Positions 33,339 through 45,860 of a stretch of 64,000 bases of DNA are shown here, one piece after another; position 1 is the first letter of the stretch, and each line of letters starts with the position of its first letter. The position numbers and the translations under genes are program-made. The stretch spans positions 5,551,001 through 5,615,000 of the forward strand of contig JAZGTH010000007.1 of the NCBI GenBank assembly GCA_036877525.1. Reading direction: 5' to 3'. The notes below the pieces were generated by a model. That model did not search any database and was not told where the DNA came from. It was given only the letters and a program-made list of their open reading frames with translations. The DNA comes from Chromobotia macracanthus (lineage: Eukaryota; Chordata; Actinopteri; Cypriniformes; Botiidae).

Positions 33339-33813
33339 TCTTCTGCTATATTGATCGTCTCTGGTTGCATTATTAATGTTGCAGTCTGTGTTTCAGACAG
33401 ATGCTGGAAAAATGGCTATAAGGCTGAAGAGGAGTGTACAGATGTTCAGCATCTGTTACATCATCACTTCAGACAGTCAAAGAACTGTGAAACACACAAG
33501 AAACCCATTTCATTCACAATCAATGAAGAAAACAAATTTTAAACAGTATCTACCTGTGTTTCTGTCTGTCTATCGTATTGATTGTAAAGGGCAGACAGAC
33601 ACCTGTAGATTGAGTCCTTACTGCATGACATCATGTATTGTTGTTGCCATAGCAATACTGGCTTCAGGGGACAGGAAGTTGAGAAAAAACTGAAGATGAG
33701 ATCATAACAATAAGTTCACAATGGCTGCTGACTGCTCAGCTGTACTCAAGAGTTCATCAGACTACTGAGTGAGAAGAGTGACAAGAAGATTTTCATGAGC
33801 AGGCTGAGCCTGC

Positions 33814-34085
33814 CTAGCTAACAGGGAGTGTTCCCATAACATTGGTTAGCATTCTCTACAAGTTCCCTCAAAGTTATTAAAAAAACATTCTTGCAGTAAT
33901 GTTAGTAGAATTTTGACATTATTTATCATATATATCAAAAATGTTACTGTAAGTTGTTAGTGGAACGGCCTAAAAATGTTAACGTCTAAAAAAATGGATG
34001 TTTTAAAACTTTCAAAATAACATTTTTACTGTTTAATGTTTTAATGTTACTGAATGAAAACGTTACGGAATCGTTCTCACACTAT
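33814..34085 (+). mobile_element. CCAGCTAACA-ended repeat, copy 2 (3' end degraded)
   Basis: Starts CTAGCTAACAGGGAGTGTTC and contains ACATTCTTGCAGTAATGTTA and ACTTTCAAAATAACATTTTT, as in copies 1 and 3. The terminal TTAGCTGG is missing. Confidence 0.7.
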
Positions 34086-34499
34086 AATGGGTGTTCCCTA
34101 CAGTCCAGTCACAGTCATCACACACTGCAGACGTCTGACTGTTTCACTGAAGTTAGCTGATCTGGAGATTCAGCTCAGTTTACAGGTGAACGGCAGTTCA
34201 TCTCTCTAGTGACTGCTACAGTATAACAGACCACGTCACACACCAGCTTCATCTGCCTGTGTCCCTGAACTGCAAATAACTGCTCACAATCTTAAATGTA
34301 CACTTTAAGAAATGTTAAATGAAGTTACAAACAGTCAAACTCTAAATTCTGGATGGTCAAGTTGCACTTTAAAATACAGACAAACACACACCTGTGATAG
34401 TATTTTTTGGTTTGGTCACACCAACTACAGGTCTACACGATGGATTGATGAAATGTGTGAATCAAATGATCATGTAAAACAAATTGAGAGGTTGTGAAG

Positions 34500-35050
34500 A
34501 GACAGACACACACACACCCTGACTCTCACACACTCTCAAACTCACACACACATAAAAACACACTCTTAAACACACACATACATATGCACTCTCACACACT
34601 CTCACACACTCTCAAACACACACACTCTCACACACTCTCACACACACTCTCACACACTCTCAAACACTCTCAAACACTCTCACACACTCTCAAACACACA
34701 CACTCTCACACACTCTCAAACACACACACTCTCACACACTCTCAAACACACACTCTCACACACTCTCAAACACACACTCTCACACACTCTCAAACACACA
34801 CACTCTCACACACTCTCAAACACACACACTCACACACTCTCAAACACACACACTCTCAACACACACTCTCACACACTCTCACACACTCCCAAACACACAC
34901 ACACACATATATGCACTCTCACACACTCCCAAACACACACACACACATATATGCACTCTCACACACTCTCAAACTGAAACACACTTTCAAACACACTCTG
35001 ACTCGCACGCACACACACAGTCACTTTCTCTCTCACAGACACATGCACAC
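34500..35050. repeat. CACTCTCA-type satellite
   Basis: A tandem array of CACACACTCTCAAACACACA-like units with length variation and a short duplicated block containing ATATATGCACTCTC near 34905 and 34945. The plus-strand open frame here is an artefact. Confidence 0.95.
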
Positions 35051-36239
35051 TCAAGACACACAGGAAACTCCAGTATTGTAAAAAAAAAAAAGTATTGTTC
35101 CAGTCATGAGAAAGTCTCTGGTCTGAAACAAAGTTCTGATCCAACCCCACATCAACATAACAGTCACACAGATCTAATCCAGATCTAATCAAACCAGCTG
35201 CAGGGAAATACACAGACAGAACTACAGCTCAGTGTTATATCTGCCATGAAGCTTTGATGCTTAACCAGATATCAGCAATTCCCTCCACAAGCATTAAATC
35301 ATGTTTGTCTTTAAATCCTGCAACAACGAGAATTAACTGTAAACTCTGTTAAGAAATTATCAACAGAGATTCAGCAGATACAAGTTCAAAACTAATGTAT
35401 GAATCTGAAAGTGTATATCATGAGAGAAGATACAGAGGAATGTTCTATCTGCTTGAGATCTCCAGAGAGTGCTTAACACACAGCCAGAAAAACAAACATC
35501 ATGATTGTATGCTTGTAAATTACTACAGCATTACAAAAGTAATTCCCCAAGATAATGTAGATAACTGAAGCTCTGCTCTGATATTAGCAGCTCAGTCTTG
35601 CTGGAGTAAATGTGTGTGAGACTGTCAGATGTGTGTGTGTGTCAGAGAGAGACTGAAGTGTTAAATAGTTACTGACTGAGGAAGGGAATAAGAGATTCAA
35701 CATTGTAGACTGAAATCTGAGAACACACTTTTACAAGACTGTATTTACCTTCACATTATCATCTATTGAACAAGTTGATCTTCAGTCAAGAAGCTAATGA
35801 GCAATTAACAGTTCCTCATCTCATATGCTGTTGTGAAATAGATTGTTGAGTTTTCTCGGGGTCATGCATGCCTTATATCCTGAGAGGATGCTGCACTGAG
35901 GCATGCTGGGTCATCAGCATTGCATGCATTAAGCATGCTGCAGTCCATGCCTGCAGCTAACAGCTGGAACATATCAGTGCGTTTGGAACGCTGTGCCTGC
36001 AGGGCTGCAGACTCTCTGAGCACTTGGGGAGATCAGACCCTTCACCTCATGCTTCTCACATGCTATCTGTACAAGACCTCACCGAATCAGTTAGCATCAA
36101 CAAACAACTTCAGCAGTGTTGCGTTTTTTAAGTGGTAGTTACTTAAAAGACACGTTCAGACATGCAGCTCTCAACAATCAGTCACTTTTTATTAACATTA
36201 ACAAATCATGCGCACAAGGCCATGAGCACATTTCTGAAC

Positions 36240-37110
36240 TGTGAGTGTTCAGGAAGTATGTTGAGTTTTCCACACGGATTTACTGCACCCTGCGGACGCC
36301 AGCCGCATCAGCCTGTAGTACACTGCACTTCATTAAGTGTGCATTCTTCTTGTGTGAGGTCAGACGCCGATGCATGGGACCTTTTTAGACCTTTTTTTTT
36401 TTTACAACAGTACCCGAGGCTGGAACGCCAGCACACGATTTACTGCTGCTGGAGAAAAATGCGCACTAAAGGTCATGATCAATGATGACAACTATTAGTC
36501 CCAAATCTACAGCGCAATTATCAGCACGTTCTCGTGGGGCGACGAGACGCAGCACAGAGGAAAAGCTCCAGCATGCAGGTGTTTAATGACCTGTAGAAAA
36601 CATGAACAACAGGTGAGGGAGCTGTACATCTCCACCAGGCTGACATTTAACTACTTTTAAATGCGGGGAGCGGAGCATTTCATCGCATGCAGAGACGCAG
36701 AGAGGCTACAGTATTTGGTTCTGGAAATGACTTCATTTTTCACCACTCGTCCCTGCTGAGGGACTCGCTTGCTACGCGCTGTTCTCGCTCGTCCCCTGCG
36801 TGGCTCTCGCTCTCTCTCACTCCGTATGCACATGCAGCCATTGTGATACTTGGAGAAGCAACAACACAGCAGGACTAACACACTGCACCTGTCTGGTGTC
36901 AGGACATCTGGAGGACAAAGAAGAAGTGCACATACACATCACCGGTGTGGTGCGGTACGAACAATACAGAGAATTCTCTACCAGTTGACACATTTCTGGC
37001 ATTGCACCCGCACACGGTCATAGTGCCCAGCCTTACAATGGATTATCTCCTGCATGGAGATCAGAGACTTAGATGCTTCAGATTAATGAACACATGCAGG
37101 ACGAGATCTT
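36240..37110. other. GC- and CpG-richer stretch inside intron 1
   Basis: Compared with its AT-rich surroundings, this stretch has many CpGs, for example CTGCGGACGCCAGCCGCATC, TCGTGGGGCGACGAGACGC and GCTACGCGCTGTTCTCGCTC. No convincing coding frame or TATA box was found. It may be a CpG-island-like promoter for an alternative transcript, or a relic of a GC-rich transposon. Confidence 0.35.
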
Positions 37111-37689
37111 CTGTTGTCCTTGACCTGCAAAAACCTCCATGAAAGAAACTGGGTCTTCTGGACTCACTCACAGCTCATAACACATTCAAAGGCCTCATGC
37201 AGGACAAGAACTGAGAAACGATAACAACTGTAATCTATTATGTTTGTTCATATTCATATTCAAGAGTTTATGTTCTATTCTTATAAATATCCCTGTCTGT
37301 TAAAACGACCTTCAGCTCAAACGTCATGTGGTGGTTGAAATATGAAAATCTCTTGTGTGCTTTAAAACGTTCATAAATCAAACTGTAAATCAGCAGGCGT
37401 GCCAGTGAGGTGAGCAGAACTGCTGGGCAGGAGATCTTTCCAGTGTTGGAGCAAAACTGGGTCAGTGTGTTCTTCAACATTACTGCTGTTGTCCACTGTC
37501 CAGTATCTGCAGGACTCTGTGGTCGCTTGAAAAGAAAAATATGATTCAGTGTAAAAGGTTTGGCTGTAATTCTCAGCTAGAGCTTTAGGGTATATAATAG
37601 CTTATATGTTTCATCCAATTAATAATACATAATGATCATATTTTCAGTACACTGCATTAAGTTTAAATGATATTGAGTTCACTATCTGT

Positions 37690-37845
37690 GTTCAAATGAT
37701 ATGATGTACATAAATGTATATGATATATATGAATGTATATGAATGTATATATGAATGTATGTGTATGAATATATATGATGTGTATGAATGTATGTTTATG
37801 AAGGTATATGATGTATATAAATTTATATGAAAATATATATTAGTT
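37690..37845. repeat. ATGAATGTAT-type AT-rich tandem repeat
   Basis: Irregular tandem units of TATATGAATG and GATGTATATA over about 150 bases. Confidence 0.85.
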
Positions 37846-40097
37846 CTAAATCCAGCAAAAATACAGTGAATTGTGTTCCACAGGTACTCATAGTGTGAGT
37901 GTAAACTCTAGCATGTAGGCGGTGTAATGTGTTAAATCTTCAGCACTGCTGATCTGGGATCTGTCATTACGCTCTTGAGAATGTGCTGTGTGGGCTGTTC
38001 ACATACAGGATCCTTCATCATCTTCTGCTGAATGAAATGCTGGAGGGCTCATGCATTCAAAAACACCTGCAGTATTTACTAACCACCTCCTGCTACAGTC
38101 TATAGCTGAAGTCAAACACACATGCTTTGATGTAATTTAGAGGTAACCAAATATGTGATTAATTAAACGTACAATTAAAAAAGAAACATTGGTAGGTGTT
38201 TATGGTCAACAGAGAACAATAGTGACCGCTCACTGTTAATAATAATCAGACTTATTTCATTTATTTGAAAAGACAAATACAAGCAGCTTGATCAGGATTT
38301 CAATTGATTACATCATTCACACTTTTGAAAGGTGTGGTCACTGAACTCTTTACTGTAATTGTTTCTATGGTAAGAAAAGCGTTTCTGATTGGTGAGTGTG
38401 TATACAGGACTATGGTCAGAGCAGTGTACTCAAAATTTAACTTTCACTAAACTTATTTCAATCATGGACAGTTTTTTAGCAGATAATTAATATGTAAACT
38501 CTACTCAAACTCTTCATAACCCAACTGAACTCAGTAAATCCAACTAAACTTAGATGAGAGTTAGATAATTAAATCACTTGTGGTTAACAGCTATTTTAAC
38601 CTCAATGTTCCTTAATTCATTAAAATTAATTCATGACCAAATAAATACACTAAAAATAAGTTGTTGTCATAGCTCCAGAAATTGTCTTAGTCTCTGCTCA
38701 AAATAGTGTGTCTCTCCCTCTCTCTCTGTCTGACACTGAGAGAACATGACGTTGGAACTGATCATCAGCACCTGCTGTGGGTCTTCAGTCTGAGCAGGTC
38801 TCATGTTTAATTCACATGTGGTCAGTATATTTAGCCTGAAGCTGTTAATTCAGTTCTTTAACTGAGAGTTACTGCTTATATTGCCTGTTTTTTAGAGAAT
38901 CTTTGATTGCATGCTACATGTGAAACAATCATCTGGCTGGCCACTGAATTCTGGTCTTTTATTTTTGAAGGATATTGTGCTTCTCATTGTTTTTCTTTGT
39001 TTTTTGCTGCCTGATTTTCTGCAGTACCACAACATCTTTCATTCTGCAGCAATGAATCAATAATCTGTCCCTGCAAACATCACTAAAGATTCCACTGGCT
39101 TACCGGGTGAGGAAATGGGGCTCATTGCTCTTCTTCAAGGCAACATGTTGTAAAAGTGAAGGTCAGAAGATGAGAAGATGTTATATGATGATAATGTTTA
39201 CAGTGAATTACAGAATGAAAGCCTTTACAGATCTGATCAGACATTATATCTCCAGCTCATGACTGCTGGATGTTCAACAGAGGACAAACTTCTGCTCAAC
39301 CAACCAAACACAGACCTTCCAGCCAGATGTTTTATAACTAACAGATGAAAAAGATTCCTACTGGAGATTAAACTGAAATAATCTAGAGACACAAAAGCGA
39401 TGCAGGCAGAGACCCTGATGCTGTATTTGCTTAAAACACCTTAAAAGGCAGATTTTTAAAAAAATTCAATAAGAGGAAACATTTCAACCAAACAACCTAT
39501 AATCAAACACTGTAGACTTATTTTAAGTAAAATAGTCTGCTTGTAATTATTAATTATTAAACTATTTTGTATTTATACTTAATACGTAATTTATACATAA
39601 TCAACATCATTTTTTTACTGAGCCTGTAGCACTGCATTCTGGGATTGCCTATTATTTCAAGAAAACATGCTACTGAATTTGACTAATAAGGGCTCTTAAA
39701 CACTTCTGATGCTGCACAGTGAAGCGGCTTCACTACCTTCAGAAACTCAGTCAGCTTATCAAACAGCAGCTCTATAAAATCATCACGCAGTAATAAGCCA
39801 TTAAATGTGATGGGTGTGCAAATAAACATTCAGCTTGTTTTCTATGGGTGGTGCTAATAAAGCAGATGGCAATTAACAAACCAAACCTCACCAGTGTCTT
39901 AGTGCATATAAAGCCTGACCTTTTCATTAAAGCCAAACACATCATCACGGCAGTGCCAAAAGCTTCAGTCTAACATTCCTACCATTAAACCACAATCATG
40001 AAACCATTAAGCCACAGACATAAAACATTTCTACTGTCATCCAGCTATTCTGATTGCTAGAAAGAGTGAATTCTCCCCATATTCAAGATTTTGAAAC

Positions 40098-40425
40098 TGT
40101 GATCCGTAACTTTTGCGTCTCTACCGCCATCTCTGTTTCAGGGTACTTGTGGAGTTATTTTTTTAACATAGATGTCGCATTTAAATACTAAACAACTGCT
40201 GTAAGAAAAGCTACAAACGCTGCACCACCTTCAGTATTCAGACGTGATACAGAAGCCAGATCTTCTTTCTGTTTACAGATGGATATTTTATTTGAAATAG
40301 GACCGGACACCTAAAATTATGAATCATTATTATAAACTTACCGTTGGGAATCGGGGTAAGATAAGAACCAGAATCAGAATTTGCTTTATTCACCAAGTGT
40401 GCACACACAAGGAATTTGTTCCTTT
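40098..40425. repeat. probable interspersed repeat remnants
   Basis: It contains TCCGTAACTTTTGCGTC and CCGCCATCTCTGTTTCAGG, and then AGAATTTGCTTTATTCACCA with CACACACAAGGAATTTG. I recall both as sequences seen widely in fish DNA. Boundaries are uncertain. Confidence 0.4.
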
Positions 40426-41104
40426 CTGAGCAAGCTCTGAGTACTTTCAGCATTACAAAACACAAGAAACAGAAAAGTATGTAGAATTAAAAATAAAAAT
40501 AGACGAGACTGGAGATTGTGTTGAACACTGATCTGTCATGTACTTGTTCAATAACTGATTTATGTTCATTTTAACCGAATAAAGTTATGGATAACAGCTT
40601 TAAAGATTTCAAAGAACCAAACTTTCAAACAGAGCTGAGAGTTTGAGGGCCAAAATATTGTTATATAAAGTATTTAGTACTGACTCTAAATTCTGATTCA
40701 AAATTCATTCAGTATTTATGTTGTTTATATGTATTTTATTTAAAACTATGTAACTTTGCATGGTCTGAAGCATGTTTTGAGCTGATTCGGGGCTGTTAAC
40801 TCATTGCTGCGGCCGCAGACAGCGTGCTGCAGTCACTGCTCTCTCTAGAGAGAATCACCAGCTGTCTGCTTCATTATTTATGAGGCGTCATTGAATCTGG
40901 CTTTGGCTGAGCAGATGCAAACAAAAGAACTCAAACACAGGTGAAAAGACAGTCTAAAACAAACATAAACACAATCTGAACGCCTCCATCTTAATACTGA
41001 AAGAATCATCAGTCTGCTGATTTCAACATGCATGATCTGATCTATCAGTCACTTGCAGCGCCCACGTCTGACCACAGCTCCTGGCAAAACGTCGCTCTTG
41101 CTCC

Positions 41105-41156
41105 ACTTTGGTTTGAATTATCGACCGGAGACTTTGGTTTGAATTATCGACCGGAA
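41105..41156. repeat. 26-bp tandem duplication
   Basis: Two nearly identical adjacent copies of ACTTTGGTTTGAATTATCGA followed by CCGGA(G/A), offset by exactly 26 bases. Confidence 0.9.
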
Positions 41157-41709
41157 AACCTCCACATCATTGTGCAAGTTTGGTATTTAAAAATCCCTGG
41201 AGTGACAAACAGTCCAAGGGCATAAAATGTTTATTGAAAAACTAAATGCATAAACCACTGCTTACAGGTAACACAAAGTGCAAAGGCATCTTCTTCTGCT
41301 GCTTTTAAAGTGAATAACAATTTAATACAATCTTCTAATTTGAAATGCTGTGTGTGTGATGTCCTTCTACAAGAGAAAGTTCACACCAATGTTTCACTAC
41401 AGCTGTGCAAGACTGTGTTGAACAATCATGCAAACACTGTTCCTCTCTCTTGTTTGTCTTTCTCTTCATGTGGGTCGTTCACACAGAAAGTTCTTGTGGT
41501 CTTTAGTTTTTAACTGCATAATCAAAATATCCAAAATATTTGAGAGTCTTTCATAAACAAACATTTAGAGGACGGCCAAAAATCTGTCTGAATTCTGTGG
41601 AGTTTGCAGGCCAGTGTTTTTAACTAGTTTTATAAACACACTACGTCATCTCAAGAAAACAACACTCATGGCACGAGAAGAGTAACATGCAACGGTCAAA
41701 GACACTTGC

Positions 41710-41915
41710 GTTTGTGTGTGGTCCTAGTATTACCTAGTAATACAAGTAAATTTTGACATTGTGGGTCCCCATATTTTTAGGTTAACAAAATTATACAGGT
41801 TTAGGGTTAGGAGAAGAGTAGGGAGATAGAATATACAGTTTGTACAGTATAAAAACCTATGGAATGTCCTTATAAAACATGAAAACCCAACATTTGTGTG
41901 TGTGTGTGTGTGTGT
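41710..41915. repeat. GT-associated interspersed repeat with GGTTTAGGGTTAGG
   Basis: A short GT-rich start, CATTGTGGGTCCCCATA, GGTTTAGGGTTAGGAG, CTATGGAATGTCCTTATAAA, and a terminal (GT)n of about 20 bases. It has the same organisation as 12791-13080 in inverted form. Confidence 0.6.
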
Positions 41916-42539
41916 TGTGACTGATGTACTCTTCTGAAGATGAGTTACTGTTGCTTTATTAATGAGGGCACTCATTAGGGTGGGACCTCCTGACCCCTGC
42001 TGCTGCAGCCTTTGACCAGCACAGGATTCATCTCAGCTCATGAACCCCCTGATTCAGATCACCCAGCATGATGCTGTAAATATGATAGCTAATATGTAAA
42101 GCCACAGACTGACTGAGACTCAACACCAGAGCTGACTGTATCATTTTAGCAGACAGTAATAAACCAACTTTATTTCACTCTGAATAAATACAGTAGAACT
42201 GTGTTAATAAATAATGTTCAGTGATTTCAAGACTCTGAAGAGCCTGTGTAAGTCTCTTCTGAATTTTCCTCAATGATTAAAACCTTAATGATTCAATTTC
42301 TCTCTGCAGTCGCAGAGAGACTGATAATTCCCTAACAGATAATGTAGAATTGTTCCTAAATAAGATTTTCTACTTCATATCATCCCCTTTGGCTGTAAAC
42401 AGATGACATTCACTTCTAAAACTGCTCAAAACACATTTTATGTAGAATCTTGTGTTTTGCAGCTAATACAATGAGTTTATTTGAGGTGGAAACCGTTGTG
42501 CCCTTGACAACACAACAGAAGCTTTACTGTGTTTTCACT

Positions 42540-42730
42540 AGCGATGTGCGAGATTAGTCGACTAGTCGTTGTGTACCTATGTTTATCAGTTTAAGTATTT
42601 CATATTGATCAAACATGTATTACACATTTTTTGACTGTCTTCTTGGGGTTTCTTAACTTCAGACTTGTTGACTAGTTGGTTAAACTTCTGTTTAAACGAC
42701 TTGTAGTTCATTGTAGTGCACGTTGCTAGT
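42540..42730. repeat. possible hAT-like element remnant
   Basis: Starts AGCGATGTGCGAGATTAGTC with GACTAGTCG, and has GACTAGTTGG further in. The GACTAGTCG motif near an AGCGATGTGC start is a pattern I associate with repetitive fish sequence. No transposase frame or target duplication is shown. Confidence 0.3.
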
Positions 42731-43242
42731 TTCCACAGGAAAATGTAAAGAATCTTCTGGTATTCTGTAACAGACAGTCTATCATGGCTTAGAGATCTGG
42801 GCTACATTGCTTAGCAACAGCTACACAGCCTCACTTAAAAGAACATTTAACAGACAGCTTGTGAAACTATAAAAAGCAGCATCTATTTTTCAACAGCCCG
42901 ACCGTCATGATTACACTCACCAACCAACAGTCCAATAATCAATAGTGTTTTAATGAGCTCCCTCCAATACTTCAGCAGAGGATGATTTAAAGATGCTGCT
43001 GTGATCTACAATAACATTTAGCTGCCAACATTAAATTGAACATCACTAAGAGAAAGTCAAAGTGCTCTTAAATCTAAACTCATACTTTACACCTGTCATC
43101 TCCATCAAAGACTGTTGACCAATAATAATGTTTAATAAATCCCTCTCTCTCCAGCTCCGTCTGTGAGACTCGCTCTTTCTCTTATGTTTCAGACAGGTTT
43201 GGTTTTGTTTGTGAATAAAGGTTTTTTTTACCTTGATTGTAC

Positions 43243-43310
43243 TGTACATTTTACATTTACATTTAGTCATTTAGCAGATGACTTACAAAGGATGAGAGCA
43301 TCGAACATTT
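43243..43310 (-). mobile_element. SINE/LINE tail fragment
   Basis: TTTACATTTACATTTAGTCA then TTTAGCAGATGACTTACAAA. It resembles the inverted tail of the SINE family in this window with the internal CTTTTATCCAAAGCG segment lost. Confidence 0.55.
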
Positions 43311-43931
43311 TGCCTTGTGAGCCAACAAGCCAAGTCTGCAAAGCTACAATTACAAGCGGACATTGTATTTTTCTACTAGAATACAATAAAATACAACATC
43401 TACTACAGCTTACCTTTATAAGCAATTACGCTTTTTCTTGTAAAATTCTATTTTACTATTTGCTTTAAACTATTTTTAAAATAACCATGGTAAGTATTGA
43501 CAAGTAATTGTTAATGTTTTTTTCTTAAGAAAGTATCTGTCCATCAACAATATAGATACAAGTCAGTCTTTACTGTAACAGCCAATGGATGAAGAAACAG
43601 CATTCTGTCTACCGCAAGAAACTGATGCAAATAACAGATACAAGATTTGTTTGTTTGTGTGTTCAGGTGAGCCCAAGGCAGTTAGGCAGATTCAATGAAC
43701 CCCAAATGAAGACACAGAGACCTCCTGCCTGATTTATCCTGTGAACAGTCTAATCAACTCCCGCAGCATCCAGAAATGCCCTCTGCCTTCTGTTATAAAG
43801 CCACATTATTAATCGCATGCAAGAGAAACAAGAGGACTCTTTGAGTAACAGAAATGCACATGATCATCTGGCTGCTTTTTATATGTTTAACTTTTGTTCA
43901 CATGACAACACATACAAAAGAGTCCTGTGAA

Positions 43932-44254
43932 CCAGCTAACAAGGAACATTTTCAGAATGTTGGCTAACATTCTCTAAAATTTCTCCCAACATTATCAAAA
44001 ACATTCTTGTAGTAACGTTAGTAGAAACTTTTTTAACGTTATACAATATCATATATCCAAAAGTTTTTCTTAAAAGTGTTACAGAATTTAAAAATATCTG
44101 AATAACGTTCTTGTAACCAAACATCAACATTAATACAACGTCTAAAAACTGGATGATTTGAATGTTCCTAGAACTTTCAAAATAACATTTTTAATGTTTT
44201 TTTTTACTTAATGGAAATGTTAGGGAAATGTTCTTACCTAAAATTGTTAGCTGG
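43932..44254 (+). mobile_element. CCAGCTAACA-ended repeat, copy 3 (most complete)
   Basis: 323 bases starting CCAGCTAACAAGGAACATTT and ending CCTAAAATTGTTAGCTGG, so the outer CCAGCTAACA is exactly inverted at the other end (TGTTAGCTGG against TTGTTAGCTGG). It is the best template for copies 1 and 2. It has no coding capacity. Confidence 0.8.
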
Positions 44255-44954
44255 GGACATAAAACTCTGCTGAACGCTTGTCAAATCAAACCTCAGCAGA
44301 ATGACCTGAATGATGTAATCAGAGAGCGAATCTCCAGACCTGCTCAGTTTTCATCCGTCGCTCCTCATTTCTCCTGATCTCAGCTGAAATCTCTGTTTTA
44401 ATGAGCTGCAGCACATTCACACTGCGAGATAATGAAGCATCAGATTTTCATCTTATACGAGTGAACATGTGTTTGTGTTTTCAGTCGACAGAGACATGAA
44501 TCTCTCTGTGACACACTGAGCTGCAGGCGGCACACAACTCATCAGACCATGTGACTGCAGCTGCTGATCTGATCACTGGTTTGGTCTTCAGACAAACAGC
44601 ACAGCTTACATGCCATTGAACTCTGAGCATGATCGCCCTTTAAATTCACAATTACAGAGGTATGACCAACATCAGGCAGTGACTGAAACTGATCACAACT
44701 TTAATCATTGCCATTTCACACGTTCATGTGCTGGCTTAATGCACCTTACAAATGTTTTACCAGACAGAATTTAAGGTAAAGGAACACAACTTTAACAACG
44801 ACCAGAGCATTCTGTAAATCAGATCTGAGGTCAGCTACATCTAATCTGAAGACTCTCTCTACAGCTGATCTCAGTACAGTATCATTGAGGTTTCACTTTA
44901 CTCCTCACTCTGATGGTCTAAAACTCAAACAGGTCCCCATAAAGATGGGGCTGT

Positions 44955-45085
44955 ACAAGTACACACATACAAACACAGTCACACACACACAGCCACACAC
45001 ACAGACAGACCAGCACAAAGACACACACAGATATGCACAGGCACACTCGCACACACAGGCACACACTGACAGACAGAGAGACACC
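44955..45085. repeat. CA-rich simple sequence
   Basis: Interrupted CACA/CAGA tract of about 130 bases. Confidence 0.85.
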
Positions 45086-45651
45086 CACAGGCATCCTCTG
45101 GGTAGGCAGCAGTATTATATGGCACATTTCAGGCTGCAGTCACCCCAGCAGTACGCAGCAGTACTGATACTCTCTGCTTCATTACTCTGAGACAGAGCTG
45201 ATGGACACAGAGAGCTTCGGAGAGGTTGCTTTGGGGGAAGGACAAAAAGATACATGCTGAGGGCAACTAGAGAGAGATGCATGAAATGCACAACCGAAGA
45301 AGATAAATGATATGTCCCTGGATTTATACCTGTGCAGATGTAGAACTGCACTGTTTATAACATTACACTGTTTTGTTATTAACTCATTAATGAAAAATAC
45401 TGTGCAGAACTTTATATGAACATTTCTGACAGATTACTTGAATTAATCATTGAATCAACTGAACAAATGAACAGTTTTGAATCAATACACTGCATCTATT
45501 ATATTGATATTTGTTGGTGTGGTCAAATCAAACAGTGTATCAGAGCTGTAGTCTCAGTGCTGGAAATACTTCACACTGTCATCAATTAACAGAGCGAGCA
45601 GGTGAAGCATTATAGAGCTCCACTTTCTAACAACACAGTTTATCTGCTAGC

Positions 45652-45860
45652 CACAGGCTCTGCTGACACAACACACAAAACATAGGCTGTACTAACCCAA
45701 CACAGCACACAGGCTCTACTAACACAACACAGCTCTACCAACACAACACACAGGACACAGGCTTTACCTACACAACACACAGCACAGAGGCTCTGCTAAC
45801 ACAGCACACAGGCTCTGCTAACACAGCACACAGGCTCTGCTAACACAGCACACAGGCTGT
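45652..45860. repeat. 22-bp minisatellite
   Basis: Tandem units of CACAGGCTCTGCTAACACAG. The last three copies are nearly identical with a period of 22 bases; the earlier copies are diverged and vary in length. Confidence 0.9.

Noticed and set aside
34494..35081. 195-residue His/Thr/Ser open frame
   Set aside because: It is the translation of a CACTCTCA satellite.
36657..36881. Arg-rich minus-strand open frame as an alternative first exon
   Set aside because: No splice donor in a compatible phase was established and the composition is simply that of a CpG-rich stretch.
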